Source: Sulfurimonas sp. HSL3-1 (GTDB taxonomy: Bacteria; Campylobacterota; Campylobacteria; Campylobacterales; Sulfurimonadaceae). Taken from it: a stretch of DNA of 64,000 nt. Under the pieces are notes generated by a model. It was not told the origin of the DNA and did no database searches. It saw only the letters and a program-made list of their open reading frames with translations. Both the position numbers and the translations under genes were made by a program. The stretch spans positions 682,001 through 746,000 of the forward strand of contig NZ_CP147920.1 of assembly GCF_039645995.1 (NCBI RefSeq). Direction: 5' to 3'. Within the stretch, counting starts at the first letter, position 1. The number at the start of each line of letters is the position of its first letter. Shown here piece by piece: positions 15,314 to 24,650 of this stretch.

Positions 15314-16537
15314 ATGAAAAAATGGATGATATCCCTGGCGGCGGCGCCGTTGATGATTGCAGCAATGAATACGGCGGCGGCAGCCGAAGAGAGCATTACG
15401 ATCCTAGACGATATGAAGGTGAGTGGCGAGATCCGCCCGCGCTACGAGATGGCGGACGTGAAGGACAACGGTCTTGACACGGCCAACGCCTTTACGGCCC
15501 GGACCCGCCTTGCGGTCGAAGGGACCTTGTTCGGTCTCGAAGGGCTCAGCGCCAAAGTGGGGATGACCTCGGTCAACAACTTTGGCTACAACGACTACGC
15601 GCCGCAGGATGCAACCTATGACCTGATCCTGGACCCCCAGCAGGCGATCCTGACGGAGGGGTATCTGGCCTATACGGCGGCGGACACGACGCTGCTCGCG
15701 GGACGCTCCTTCGTTAACCTCGACGACCAGCGCTTCGTGGGCACGGTCGGCTGGCGCCAGATGGAGCGTGCTTACGACACCGTGACGGTCGTCAACAAAT
15801 CCGTCGAAGGGCTGACGCTTCTGGGGTCGTGGATCTACGGCTACCAGGGGGTCAATTCAAACCCGACGACCGATACGGGTTCGGCGCTGCTCAACGTCAA
15901 CTACAAGGCGGGAGAAGTGCTCACCGTCAGCCTGTTTGACTATATGCTGGCCGACATCCACGATACCTACGGCATCCGTGTCAGCGGCGCCGTGCCGGTC
16001 GAGGGAATCAAGTTCGATTACGCGGCATCCTATGCGATGCAGAAAGACGCGACGCTCGATTATGCCCTTGACACCGCGCCGAAGATCGACGCCTCCTACT
16101 ATGACGTCGCCCTCGGGGCGAACATCTCCGGTCTCATCGCCGGGGCGGAGTACGAGGTGCTCGGTGACGCCTCCGGCAGCAGCACAAAAGGCTTCACGAC
16201 ACCGCTGGCGACCCTGCACAAGTTCCAGGGGTGGGCGGATGTCTTTCTGGGGCGCACGGCCGGCAGCAATAACGACGGTCTGGCGGACCTGAGCGGCGAA
16301 CTGGGATTTGCCGCGCCGGGCTTCGGGAAAGTCCTGGGGCTTTACCACAAATTTGACGCCCTCTCCGGCGTGAACAAAGACCTCGGAAGCGAGTTCGACG
16401 TGCTCTATGCCAACAAGGTCCCGGGCATCAAGGACCTGGCCTTCCTGGCGAAGGCGGCTTTCTACTCCAAGGGCGACACGGGCAACGACGTGACCAAAGC
16501 GTGGCTCCAGCTCGACTATAAGTTCGCGACGAAGTAA
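15314..16537 (+). CDS. Outer-membrane porin (alginate-export-like beta-barrel), copy 2
   Basis: A 407-residue paralogue of the porin at 7232, of identical length. It has its own signal peptide (cut near AAAAEE) but almost the same barrel. Residues 39-158 differ at one position only, and the segment from GFTTPLATLHKF to the C-terminus is nearly the same. Sequence around 160-280 and near 360 differs, consistent with variable loops. It is preceded by the same kind of hairpin leader and follows the kinase gene by 91 bp. Two tuned versions of one channel may serve different solutes or conditions (nitrate versus cyanate or nitrite); this is inference. Confidence 0.75.
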   Translation: MKKWMISLAAAPLMIAAMNTAAAAEESITILDDMKVSGEIRPRYEMADVKDNGLDTANAFTARTRLAVEGTLFGLEGLSAKVGMTSVNNFGYNDYAPQDATYDLILDPQQAILTEGYLAYTAADTTLLAGRSFVNLDDQRFVGTVGWRQMERAYDTVTVVNKSVEGLTLLGSWIYGYQGVNSNPTTDTGSALLNVNYKAGEVLTVSLFDYMLADIHDTYGIRVSGAVPVEGIKFDYAASYAMQKDATLDYALDTAPKIDASYYDVALGANISGLIAGAEYEVLGDASGSSTKGFTTPLATLHKFQGWADVFLGRTAGSNNDGLADLSGELGFAAPGFGKVLGLYHKFDALSGVNKDLGSEFDVLYANKVPGIKDLAFLAKAAFYSKGDTGNDVTKAWLQLDYKFATK

Positions 16538-16599
16538 ACCGACAGACGCGGTGTCCGTGAGCGGCCGCCGCGCGAAGCAGATAACAAAGGAGTTTGACC

Positions 16600-17028
16600 A
16601 TGAGTCTGTCCAAGGAGACGATCGAGATCGTCAAGGCGACGGCGAAGCCCGTTGCGGAAAATGCGGAAGCGATCACGGCACGGATGTACGAGATCCTTTT
16701 CGAACACTATCCGGAAATGCAGGTGCTCTTCAAAGACGCGTCGCCGGACCAGCACAAAAAACTGGCCGCCGCCGTCGGCGCCTATGCCGTCAATATCGAA
16801 AAGCTCGAACTCTTAGGTGACGCTCTCGAAAAGATGGCGCAATCGCATGTCCGTTCCGGCGTGCTGCCGGAACATTACCCCGCCGTCGGGGTCTCGCTGC
16901 TCACGGCCGTCAAAGAAGTGCTCGGCGATGCCGCGACGGACGACGTGCTGAGCGCCTGGAAAGAGGCTTATTTCTTCCTCGGCGATCTGCTGATCGCCCG
17001 CGAAAAAGCGCTTTACGCCGCGGCGTAA
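16600..17028 (+). CDS. Single-domain bacterial globin (Vgb/Cgb type)
   Basis: A 142-residue haem protein resembling Campylobacter Cgb and Vitreoscilla haemoglobin. The proximal His is H83 in QSHVRSGVLPEHYPAVG, and a B10-type Tyr sits at Y30. No reductase domain follows, so it is not a flavohaemoglobin. The start ATG at 16600 follows AAAGGAG. Cgb-type globins detoxify nitric oxide, and here the gene closes a nitrate/nitrite assimilation cluster, so protection from NO leaking from nitrite chemistry is the simplest role. It is convergent with the P-type ATPase gene, only 4 bp apart. Confidence 0.88.
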   Translation: MSLSKETIEIVKATAKPVAENAEAITARMYEILFEHYPEMQVLFKDASPDQHKKLAAAVGAYAVNIEKLELLGDALEKMAQSHVRSGVLPEHYPAVGVSLLTAVKEVLGDAATDDVLSAWKEAYFFLGDLLIAREKALYAAA

Positions 17029-17032
17029 AACG

Positions 17033-19582
17033 TTACTTCCCCCGCAGGCGGAAAAGCTTTTCCGCCTCCATCACCACGACCAGCCCCAGCGCGAAGAGCA
17101 GCAGTTTGCCCCACATCTCCAGCGATACCGGTTCCAGTGACAGCAGATGCTGCATCCACGGCAGCTGCATGGCGGCAATATGCACCGTTTGCGCCGCCAC
17201 GATCGACAGCGGCAGCAGCAGGTTCTTGAAATGGCTGACCGCGAAGAGGTAGCGCGTTTCGCTCCGGCTGTTGAGCGCGTGTAGATTCTCAAAGAGCACC
17301 ATGAGCAGCAAGGTGACGTTGCGGGCGGATTCCACCGAAACGCCCTGCGCGAGAAGGGTGTAAAAAACCCCAAATCCGATGACGCCCATATAGAGGGCCC
17401 CGAGGGCAATACGCCGGATCATCAGAACGTTGAAAATGGGTTCTTTGGGCGGACGGGGGCCGCGTTTGAGCACGTGGGGCTCGGCGGGCTCAAGCCCCAG
17501 GGCGACATCCTGGATGCCGTTGGTAACGAGGTTGAGCCAGAGCAGGTGGATGGGCAGCAGCGGCACGGGGGTCGCGAAGGCCAGGGAGAGCAGGACGAGG
17601 ATGATCTCCGCCAGTCCGGTGGAAATGAGCAGGTGGACGACCTTGCGGATGTTGTCGTAGGCGCGGCGCCCCTCCTCGATGCCGCCCACGATGGAGGTGA
17701 ACGCATCGTCGGTCAGGATCAGGTCGGCGCTCTCCTTGGCCACGTCCGTGCCGCTTTTTCCCATCGCGATGCCGATATGCGCGCTTTTGAGCGCCGGGGC
17801 GTCGTTGACGCCGTCCCCCGTCACGGCGACATAGTGCCCGAGGCCCTGGAATGCGTGGACGATCTGCAGTTTCTGTTCGGGCGATACCCGTGCAAAGACG
17901 CGGATGCCGGCCAGTGCACTTGGATCGGCCCCGTTGTCGTACCATCGGCTCAGCGCCTCTCCGTCGATCACCTGTGTCGCGTCTTGCGCCATCTGCAGAC
18001 GCTTGGCGATATGCAGCGCCGTCTCGGGGTGGTCGCCCGTGACCATGGCGACGGTGATGCCCGCTTCGCGGCAGTGGGCCACAGCCGTTTCGACCCCGTC
18101 GCGCAGGGGGTCGGTGATGGCGGCCAGGCCGGCCCATTTGAAGCGTTTGGCGTTCAGGGCGTCTTGAAGGTTCGGGGACGCGCCGTCGGCGTAGGCGACC
18201 CCGATCAGGCGGTACCCCTCCCGGGCAAGGCGGCTGACCCGCTCCAGCAGCGCTTCGCGTTCGTCCTGCGCGATGCGGCAGGCGGCGAGGATCACTTCGG
18301 GCGAGCCTTTGATCGCCGCGAAGTAGCCCGTTTCCCTCTCGATGACGGCGCCGGAGAACTTCTGGGAGGGTTCGTAGGGGATAAGGTCGGTCTTCGGGGT
18401 CTCGAGCAGCTCCGCCAGGTCGGCATTTTGCCGGTGCGCGTAGCGTACCAGGGCGACGTCGACCTGGTCGCCGCCGAAGCGGCCTTCGCGGTTGAGGTAG
18501 GCTTCGTTGGCGACGACGACCGCTTCGAGCGCCTTTTCGGCTTCGATGTCGAAGGATTCGACGCTGAGCCTGTTCTGGGTCAGGGTCCCGGTCTTGTCGG
18601 TGGCGATGAAGGTGCATGAGCCCAGGGTCTCTATGGCCGGGAGCTTTCGGACGATAACGTTGCGGCGGGACATGGCGACCGCCGCCGAAGCGAGGGCGAC
18701 GGTGATGGCGACGGGAAGCCCTTCGGGCACGGCGGAGACGAAGAGGGCGACGGTCAGGAAGAAGATCTCCAGCAGCGGCGTTCCCCGAAAGAGCGACAGG
18801 GCAACGATCAGCAGGGAGATGATCCCGACGGCGGCTGCGATCTTGAGGGAAAAGGCTTCCAGGCGCGCGATGAGCGGGACCTTGACGGCGGATCTGCCGA
18901 TGAGGAGTTCGGCGATCCGCCCGATCTGGGTATGCAGACCGACGGCGCTGACGATCCCTCTGGCCCGCCCGCTGGTAATGTAGGTCCCGGCAAAAAGCAT
19001 ATTGCTGCGGTCGCCGAGGGGAAGGTCGGGGTCGTCGAACCGGCGTTCCGCATCCTTCCCGACCTCCAGCGACTCGCCGGTCAGCAGCGACTCGTCGGCG
19101 GAGAGGTGATAGGTATGGATGAGCCGGAGGTCCGCCGGGACCTTGTCGCCGCTTTCGATCACCACGATATCGCCCAGGGCGAGGCCCGTGGCATCGATCA
19201 GTTCCTCTTTGCCGTCACGCAACACCTTCGCCAGAGTCTTGACGCTGTGCCGGAGGGCGTGGGCCTGCTGGTCGGCACTGCGTTCGAGCACCGTCCCGAT
19301 GGCGGCATTGATCACCAACACGGCAAGGATGAACCCGGCATCGAGCGCTTCGCCGATACCGAAACTGATCAGCGCGGCGATGAGCAGGATGAGGATGATG
19401 GGGTTTTTGAACTGGGAAAGTATGATGCGAAGCAGCGGGGTCGGCGGGGCGACCGGGAGGGCGTTGGGACCGTCGCGCTTCAGGCGCGCTTCGGCCTCGG
19501 CGCTGCTCAGGCCGCTGCCGCTGCTGTCAAGATGTTTGAAGGTGGTATCGATCCCAAGGGTGTGATGCGCGTCGAATTCCAT
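17033..19582 (-). CDS. P-type cation-transporting ATPase (P2 class, Ca2+/cation type)
   Basis: An 849-residue inner-membrane pump. Features in order: N-terminal cation ATPase domain; TGES actuator motif in LLTGESLEV; PEGL membrane motif in SAVPEGLPVAITVALA, typical of P2-type pumps; phosphorylation site DKTGTLTQN near residue 330; TGDHPETA; hinge GDGVNDAPALKSAHIGIAMG; and a six-helix C-terminal membrane domain. This fits the Ca2+/Na+/K+-type P2A/P2B group rather than heavy-metal pumps, since no HMA domain or CPC motif is present. The transported ion is not decidable from motifs alone. Nothing in the neighbourhood hints at its ion. Confidence 0.85.
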   Translation of the reverse strand: MEFDAHHTLGIDTTFKHLDSSGSGLSSAEAEARLKRDGPNALPVAPPTPLLRIILSQFKNPIILILLIAALISFGIGEALDAGFILAVLVINAAIGTVLERSADQQAHALRHSVKTLAKVLRDGKEELIDATGLALGDIVVIESGDKVPADLRLIHTYHLSADESLLTGESLEVGKDAERRFDDPDLPLGDRSNMLFAGTYITSGRARGIVSAVGLHTQIGRIAELLIGRSAVKVPLIARLEAFSLKIAAAVGIISLLIVALSLFRGTPLLEIFFLTVALFVSAVPEGLPVAITVALASAAVAMSRRNVIVRKLPAIETLGSCTFIATDKTGTLTQNRLSVESFDIEAEKALEAVVVANEAYLNREGRFGGDQVDVALVRYAHRQNADLAELLETPKTDLIPYEPSQKFSGAVIERETGYFAAIKGSPEVILAACRIAQDEREALLERVSRLAREGYRLIGVAYADGASPNLQDALNAKRFKWAGLAAITDPLRDGVETAVAHCREAGITVAMVTGDHPETALHIAKRLQMAQDATQVIDGEALSRWYDNGADPSALAGIRVFARVSPEQKLQIVHAFQGLGHYVAVTGDGVNDAPALKSAHIGIAMGKSGTDVAKESADLILTDDAFTSIVGGIEEGRRAYDNIRKVVHLLISTGLAEIILVLLSLAFATPVPLLPIHLLWLNLVTNGIQDVALGLEPAEPHVLKRGPRPPKEPIFNVLMIRRIALGALYMGVIGFGVFYTLLAQGVSVESARNVTLLLMVLFENLHALNSRSETRYLFAVSHFKNLLLPLSIVAAQTVHIAAMQLPWMQHLLSLEPVSLEMWGKLLLFALGLVVVMEAEKLFRLRGK

Positions 19583-19630
19583 ACACCTATTGTATCAGGC
19601 AACATGCGTCTCGGTAAAGGGCTTGCCCCT

Positions 19631-19750
19631 TCAGCCGTTGTTGCGGTTGAAAAAGGCGAGGACGAGGGCGACGACGATGAGGAGGCCGAAGGTGATCCCC
19701 CAGATGAGAAGGTTGATGTCCCCGTCGAGGGGGGTGTTGTTCGGGTTCAT
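19631..19750 (-). CDS. 39-residue single-span membrane protein, translationally coupled
   Basis: Reads MNPNNTPLDGDINLLIWG, then a hydrophobic helix (about residues 14-34), ending FFNRNNG and TGA. Its ATG overlaps the stop of the upstream 101-residue gene as ATGA, the usual sign of translational coupling. It is thus the third gene of a ppa-linked operon. Function unknown; one-helix proteins of this size often stabilise larger membrane complexes. Confidence 0.55.
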   Translation of the reverse strand: MNPNNTPLDGDINLLIWGITFGLLIVVALVLAFFNRNNG

Positions 19751-20052
19751 AGTTGCTCGCTTTTATCTTGGGTCAGATAGATCCAGTAATCCTGGTAGCT
19801 GTAACCCCGGTTGAGGAAATAGAGTTGCAAAACGACGACACGGTAGAGCGTCAGCGCCATTTTCGCAAAGGGAAGGGCGAGGCTGAGCCCGGAGAGCCAT
19901 CCCTGCTGTTTTCGCCCGCGGGTCTCCTGCATTGTCTCCTTGCCGATATTCTGTATGAGGTACCAGCCGAAAAGAAAAGAGAAAATGAAGTTCGCCATCA
20001 CCCCCAGCAGGGCGACGGCAATGAGGTCCTGTGTAAAAAGACCGAAGAGCAC
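19747..20052 (-). CDS. Small membrane protein of unknown function
   Basis: A 101-residue protein with hydrophobic segments at about 8-34 and 58-78 and a polar basic linker (GKETMQETRGRKQQG). I do not recognise a family. It begins 3 nt after the pyrophosphatase stop and its own stop overlaps the start of a 39-residue membrane protein, so the three form one tight operon. Co-translation with pyrophosphatase could be incidental. Confidence 0.55.
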   Translation of the reverse strand: MLFGLFTQDLIAVALLGVMANFIFSFLFGWYLIQNIGKETMQETRGRKQQGWLSGLSLALPFAKMALTLYRVVVLQLYFLNRGYSYQDYWIYLTQDKSEQL

Positions 20053-20055
20053 TGT

Positions 20056-20571
20056 TTAGGCGTTTTCGATAGCGTCTTGGAGGATCTTGGCGGCAGCAGC
20101 CTTGTTCTGGTAGTCTTTGACCTTGACCCATTTGCCCGGCTCGAGCGCTTTGTAGGTTTCGAAGAAGTTCTTGATCTTCGCCAGGGTGTGTTTCGGCAGG
20201 TCGTCGATGTCCTGGATCTCCTCGTAAGTCGGGTCGATCTTGGAGACCGGTACGGCCAGCAGTTTTTCGTCGATACCGCTCTCGTCTTCCATGATAAGTA
20301 CACCGATCAGGCGGCAGTTGACGACGGAACCGGCCTGCATCGGGTACTCGGTCAGGACGAGGACGTCAGCCGGGTCGCCGTCTTGTGAAAGGGTCTTGTT
20401 GACGAAGCCGTAGTTGGCCGGGTAGTACATGGCGGAGTGCATGACGCGGTCGACGACGACGGCACCGCTCTCTTTTTCGATTTCGTACTTGATGTTGGAC
20501 CCGTAAGGGATCTCGATCACCGCTTTGACTTTGTCCGGGTTTTCACCGTAGCCGATTTTGCTCAAATCCAT
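20056..20571 (-). CDS. ppa: Inorganic pyrophosphatase, soluble family I
   Basis: Hydrolyses pyrophosphate to phosphate and so drives biosynthetic reactions; cytosolic hexamer. The 171-residue length is normal. Family I features seen: EIPYGSNIKYEIEKE, MYYPANYGFVNKTLSQDGDPADVLVL (metal-binding Asp residues) and KIDPTYEEIQDIDDLP. I start at the ATG at 20571 (MDLSKIGYGEN), 9 nt after GGAGA. The possible 15-residue upstream extension is not conserved-looking. It is first gene of an operon with two small membrane proteins. Confidence 0.95.
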   Translation of the reverse strand: MDLSKIGYGENPDKVKAVIEIPYGSNIKYEIEKESGAVVVDRVMHSAMYYPANYGFVNKTLSQDGDPADVLVLTEYPMQAGSVVNCRLIGVLIMEDESGIDEKLLAVPVSKIDPTYEEIQDIDDLPKHTLAKIKNFFETYKALEPGKWVKVKDYQNKAAAAKILQDAIENA

Positions 20572-20750
20572 AATGCGTTCTCCAGAAATATTTGGCGTGA
20601 TTGTAGCAAAGCGCACCTCTGAAAACCCTGTAAAGTTCCAAAACAGATGGCGGTGTATGGTAACAGTCCAGGCTTAGGGGATCGTGATTTTACGGGAATA
20701 TCATACGATTTTTATCTTCTTTTCTATACTATAGGCCGAGTAATTTTGAT

Positions 20751-20766
20751 GAAGGCCCAGGCCTTC
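20751..20766 (+). other. Inverted repeat in the 5' region of oadG
   Basis: GAAGGCC and GGCCTTC arms meet with a 2-nt centre, 22 nt before the oadG start. It may fold as GAAGG/CCTTC around a 6-nt loop. It could be a stability or regulatory hairpin, or a protein site; nothing decides between these. Confidence 0.3.
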
Positions 20767-20788
20767 GAAACTGTAACAAGGGTAGATC

Positions 20789-21019
20789 ATGGAAGTGAAC
20801 CTCGTAGCCGAGGGGCTCAAATTCATGGTGCTCGGTATGGGCATCGTCTTTTTGTTCCTCACGCTGATGATTTTTGCGATGAACGTAATGTCGAAGATCA
20901 TTCATCGCTATTTCCCGGAACCGCAGGCGGCAGAGTCGGGAAAGTCCGCTCCGGCGGCGGATAAACTGAAGAAGGTGGCGGCGATTGCCGCGGCCATTCA
21001 CCACCATAACACTAAGTAA
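20789..21019 (+). CDS. oadG: Sodium-pump decarboxylase gamma subunit (OadG)
   Basis: A 76-residue single-span membrane protein: a hydrophobic helix at about 10-32 (FMVLGMGIVFLFLTLMIFAM), then a polar tail with an Ala/Lys-rich stretch and a C-terminal HHH. This is the shape of OadG, which bridges alpha and beta subunits and binds zinc. It is first in oadGAB, 8 nt before the alpha subunit. Confidence 0.85.
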   Translation: MEVNLVAEGLKFMVLGMGIVFLFLTLMIFAMNVMSKIIHRYFPEPQAAESGKSAPAADKLKKVAAIAAAIHHHNTK

Positions 21020-21027
21020 GGATTGGC

Positions 21028-22818
21028 ATGGCGAAAAAATTCATTGACGTGATGGATACGACGTTCCGCGACGGCTTTCAGTCCGTCTTCGGCGGACGGG
21101 TACTGCTGAACGACTTCCTGCCGGCGGTCGAAGCGGCAAAAGAGGCGGGGATCACCCACTTCGAATTCGGCGGGGGCGCACGCTTCCAGGTGCCTTTTTT
21201 CTACCTCAACGAGAACGCGTTTGACAACATGGACAAGTTCCGCGAGATCGTCGGCCCCGACGCGAACCTGCAGACGCTGGCCCGCGGGGTCAATACGGTC
21301 ATGCTCGACACGGGCAGCCGCGAACTGGTCGACCTGCATGCGAAGATGTTCAAAAAGCACGGGACGACAACGATCCGCAACTTCGATGCCCTCAACGACG
21401 TCAACAACCTCATTGATAGCGGCCGCAGCATCGTCAACCACGGCCTGAAGCACGAAGTCGTGGTGACGATGATGGACCTCCCCCCGGGATGCGAAGGTGC
21501 GCACACCGTCGACTTCTACGAAAAGATCCTCCGCGACATCCTCGATGCGGAGATCCCTTATGATTCCGTTTGTTTCAAAGACGCCACCGGTACCGCCAAT
21601 CCGCAAAAAGTCTACGAGACGATCAAAATGGCACGCAAACTGCTGCCGGAAGGGACGCATATCCGCCTGCATACGCAGGAGACAGCGGGGATCAGCGTCG
21701 CCCAGAACCTGGCGGCCCTCGAAGCGGGCGCGGACGGTATCGACGCCGCGGCGCACCCGGTTTCCGGCGGTACGAGCCAGCCGGACCTGCTCGTGATGAT
21801 GCACGCTATCAAAGGTAAAGACTACGATTTCGGCTTCGATTTCGAGAAGCTCCTCAAATACGAAGCGACCCTCAAAGAGTGCCTCGCAGACTACTTCATT
21901 CCGCCGGAAGCGACCCAGGTCGAACCGCTGATCCAGTTCTCTCCGATGCCGGGCGGCGCGCTGACGGCCAATACGCAGATGCTGCGCGACAACAACATGA
22001 TGGACAAATTCCACGATGCGATCCTCGCGATGCGCGAAGTTGTCGAGAAGGGCGGGTACGGCACCTCCGTCACCCCGGTTTCGCAGTTCTATTTCCAGCA
22101 GGCGCTCAACAATACCCTGATGGGGCCGTGGAAGAAGATCGCACCGGGTTACGGCCGTATGGTCCTGGGCTACTTCGGCAAGACGCCGGTGGCGCCGGAC
22201 GAGGAAGTCGTCAAGATCGCCGCGGAACAGCTCGGCCTCGAACCGACAACGGAAAAAGCGATCGATCTCGCCGACAAAGACGAAAAGAAATCCGTCGCCT
22301 TCTGGACCAAGCGTCTTGAAGAAGAGGGGATCGAAACGAGCGAAGAGAACATCTTCATCGCAGCAGCCTGTGATGAAAAAGGGATCACCTTCCTTAAAGG
22401 TGAAGCGGAAGTCAACGTCCGCAAACTTTCCGAAATGCAAAACGAAAAAGAGGAGTGCACAGGTATGGGTTCAGGAAACTACACGGTCGTCGTCGACGGT
22501 CAGAAATTCAGCGTTCAGGTCGCCGAAGGCGATGCAAATATCCAAGTGACTGCGGTGCAGGGTGAAGCGGCAGCCGCTCCCGAAGCGGCCGTTCCGGCCG
22601 GTGAAGGCGAAGAGATCAAGGCGCTCCTGCCGGGCAACGTCTGGAAGGTCGTGGCCAATCCGGGCCAGAGCGTCGCGGAAGGCGACAAGATCATGATCCT
22701 CGAATCCATGAAAATGGAGATCGACGTCGTAGCACCGCGCGGTGGCGTCATCAAGTCCATCAACGTCAACGTCAACGATAAGGTCGTCGAAGGCCAGGTT
22801 GTCGCGGTAATCGGATAA
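21028..22818 (+). CDS. oadA: Oxaloacetate decarboxylase alpha / pyruvate carboxylase subunit B
   Basis: A 596-residue carboxyltransferase. The N-terminal HMGL-like TIM barrel ([17 protein letters not shown], with metal ligands in HLHTQET-like [10 protein letters not shown]) is followed by the conserved carboxylase domain. The biotinyl domain at the C-terminus has biotin-lysine K562 in LESMKMEID. With OadG and OadB it can couple oxaloacetate decarboxylation to Na+ export. In autotrophic Campylobacterota the same subunit can act in the pyruvate-to-oxaloacetate direction, but the biotin carboxylase needed for that is not in this window. The direction in vivo is open. Confidence 0.92.
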   Translation: MAKKFIDVMDTTFRDGFQSVFGGRVLLNDFLPAVEAAKEAGITHFEFGGGARFQVPFFYLNENAFDNMDKFREIVGPDANLQTLARGVNTVMLDTGSRELVDLHAKMFKKHGTTTIRNFDALNDVNNLIDSGRSIVNHGLKHEVVVTMMDLPPGCEGAHTVDFYEKILRDILDAEIPYDSVCFKDATGTANPQKVYETIKMARKLLPEGTHIRLHTQETAGISVAQNLAALEAGADGIDAAAHPVSGGTSQPDLLVMMHAIKGKDYDFGFDFEKLLKYEATLKECLADYFIPPEATQVEPLIQFSPMPGGALTANTQMLRDNNMMDKFHDAILAMREVVEKGGYGTSVTPVSQFYFQQALNNTLMGPWKKIAPGYGRMVLGYFGKTPVAPDEEVVKIAAEQLGLEPTTEKAIDLADKDEKKSVAFWTKRLEEEGIETSEENIFIAAACDEKGITFLKGEAEVNVRKLSEMQNEKEECTGMGSGNYTVVVDGQKFSVQVAEGDANIQVTAVQGEAAAAPEAAVPAGEGEEIKALLPGNVWKVVANPGQSVAEGDKIMILESMKMEIDVVAPRGGVIKSINVNVNDKVVEGQVVAVIG

Positions 22819-22822
22819 GCGG

Positions 22823-24148
22823 ATGAGAGCGCTGTTTATCAAACTGCTGCTGGCATTGTCGCTGTTCGGCGCCGTGTCGGCGTCGGCATCCGATGCCACT
22901 GCCGCGCACGAGGCGCCGGCCGTAGAGCAGAAAGCCTACGAGTCCCACAGCATCGGCCACCTGCTGGCCAACTTTGCCAAGTCGACCGGCGTCTACGCGA
23001 TCCTCTTCCCCGATCCGGACGAGATGAGCGCCCTCGGAAAACCGATGAGCGATTTCCACAAGGGGTGGGGACGCGTCATTATGATCCTGGTCGCTTTTGT
23101 CCTCTTTTACCTGGCGATCGCCAAAGGGTTTGAACCGCTGCTGCTGCTGCCGATCGGCTTCGGGGGCCTGCTTTCCAACATCCCCGTCGCCGACATTGCA
23201 GGGCCGCACGGCTTCCTGGGCGTCATCTACCAGGCAGGGCTCGCGAACGAGCTCTTCCCTATTATCATCTTTATGGGTGTCGGGGCGATGACGGACTTTG
23301 GCCCGCTGCTCTCCAACCCGAAAACGGCGCTGCTCGGCGGTGCCGCGCAGTTCGGGATTTTCGGGACCCTCGTCGGCGCGGTCGCGCTGTCGCAGTACAC
23401 GGACCTTTTCGCCTTTACGCTGCAGCAGGCTTCCGCCATCTCCATCATCGGGGGTGCGGACGGCCCGACGTCGATCTACATCGCCACGAAACTGGCGCCG
23501 GAGCTGCTGGGGGCGATCGCGGTTGCGTCGTATTCGTACATGGCGCTGGTGCCGATCATCCAGCCGCCGATCATGAAGGCGCTGACCAATGAGAAAGAGC
23601 GCAAGATCAAGATGACGACCCTGCGTCACGTCAGCCGTATGGAAAAACTGATCTTCCCGATCCTGGTCCTTGTCCTGGCGATCCTGGTCCTCCCGGACTC
23701 CACGCCGCTGATCGGCGCCTTTGCGTTCGGGAACTTCCTGAAAGAGTCCGGTGTCGTCGAGCGCCTCTCCGATACGCTCCAGAACGCCCTGATCAACATC
23801 GTGACGATCTTCCTCGGTCTCGGTGTCGGTTCCAAGCTGGCGGCAGACCAGTTCCTCGTCGCGGACACACTGGCGATCCTGGCCTTGGGCCTGGTCGCCT
23901 TCTCCGTCGGTACGGCCGCCGGGGTCATCATGGCGAAGATCATGAACCTCTTCCCGGGGACGAAGATCAACCCCCTCATCGGTTCGGCAGGTGTTTCCGC
24001 GGTGCCGATGGCGGCGCGTGTCTCCAACAAAGTCGGTATGGAATACGACCGCAATAACATGCTGCTCATGCATGCGATGGGCCCCAATGTCGCGGGTGTC
24101 ATCGGTTCCGCCGTCGCCGCGGGTGTCATGATCAGTATCTTCGCGTAA
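22823..24148 (+). CDS. oadB: Sodium-translocating decarboxylase beta subunit (OadB)
   Basis: A 441-residue polytopic membrane protein carrying the Na+-dependent decarboxylation step. An unusual N-terminal segment (residues 1-50) looks like a signal or extra helix with an Ala-rich spacer. The conserved core follows: [47 protein letters not shown] (Asp of the Na+ site) and the final [24 protein letters not shown]. It starts 4 nt after oadA, so gamma-alpha-beta are one transcript. Confidence 0.93.
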   Translation: MRALFIKLLLALSLFGAVSASASDATAAHEAPAVEQKAYESHSIGHLLANFAKSTGVYAILFPDPDEMSALGKPMSDFHKGWGRVIMILVAFVLFYLAIAKGFEPLLLLPIGFGGLLSNIPVADIAGPHGFLGVIYQAGLANELFPIIIFMGVGAMTDFGPLLSNPKTALLGGAAQFGIFGTLVGAVALSQYTDLFAFTLQQASAISIIGGADGPTSIYIATKLAPELLGAIAVASYSYMALVPIIQPPIMKALTNEKERKIKMTTLRHVSRMEKLIFPILVLVLAILVLPDSTPLIGAFAFGNFLKESGVVERLSDTLQNALINIVTIFLGLGVGSKLAADQFLVADTLAILALGLVAFSVGTAAGVIMAKIMNLFPGTKINPLIGSAGVSAVPMAARVSNKVGMEYDRNNMLLMHAMGPNVAGVIGSAVAAGVMISIFA

Positions 24149-24164
24149 GCGCAGAACTTCCTCT

Positions 24165-24187
24165 GCTTCCCGGGGCATCCCGGAAGC
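24165..24187. terminator. Candidate hairpin between convergent oadB and the acetyltransferase gene
   Basis: GCTTCCCGGG pairs with CCCGGAAGC with one bulged C around a GCAT-type loop. It lies 17 bp after the oadB stop and 32 bp after the stop of the convergent gene, so it may serve both transcripts. No T-run is present on either side, so intrinsic termination is not certain. Confidence 0.45.
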
Positions 24188-24218
24188 GACCCTTACACAA
24201 AACCTTTCCCCGTCGTGC

Positions 24219-24650
24219 TCAGTGCCGCATCAGATAGGCGTTACACCCGTCTTTGTAAAAGCCTTCGAGCGTTTTGACGGTCTCGAAGCCGAAACGGCGG
24301 TAGAGGTCGATTGCGGCGTTGTTGTCGCAGCGGACTTCAAGCACGCAGCGCATAAAGCCGCGCGACGCCAGTTCGGAAAGCATCCGCTCCATCAGCAGGG
24401 AGGCGATGCCCATCTTGCGGTATGCCGGGGCAATACCGAGCGAATAGAGCTTCGGTTCGCGGCGCCGCAGCAGTGCGAGGATATAGCCGGCCATCTCCCC
24501 GCTGTCGGTCTGCGCGATGAGCAGCAGGCTGTGGCGGATGTGGTAGTAGAACGCACGACGGCTCAGGGGGTAGTTCTCCGCGGAGAAGAGGGTGCGTTCA
24601 AGCTGTTCGAGTGCCGCGGCGTCGGCGGCAGCGGCGGCTCTGACCGTCAT
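24219..24650 (-). CDS. GNAT-family N-acetyltransferase (RimI-like)
   Basis: A 143-residue single GNAT domain. The acetyl-CoA motif A is LGIAPAYRKMGIASLLMERML (R/QxxGxG/A form), and LEVRCDNNAAIDLYRRFGFE is the typical motif B with the NxxAxxLYxxxGF signature of RimI-like enzymes. RimI acetylates the N-terminus of ribosomal protein S18, but close paralogues use other targets, so the substrate is left open. Its ATG overlaps the stop of the upstream DUF2156 gene by 4 bp, indicating a two-gene operon. Confidence 0.8.
   Translation of the reverse strand: MTVRAAAAADAAALEQLERTLFSAENYPLSRRAFYYHIRHSLLLIAQTDSGEMAGYILALLRRREPKLYSLGIAPAYRKMGIASLLMERMLSELASRGFMRCVLEVRCDNNAAIDLYRRFGFETVKTLEGFYKDGCNAYLMRH

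Noticed and set aside
17474-18619. Long plus-strand open frame opposite the P-type ATPase gene
   Set aside because: It is antisense to a full-length ATPase with all motifs and shows no domain; long antisense frames are expected in GC-rich DNA. The same holds for the long frames opposite soxB, oadA, the GH15-like and FtsH-like genes.
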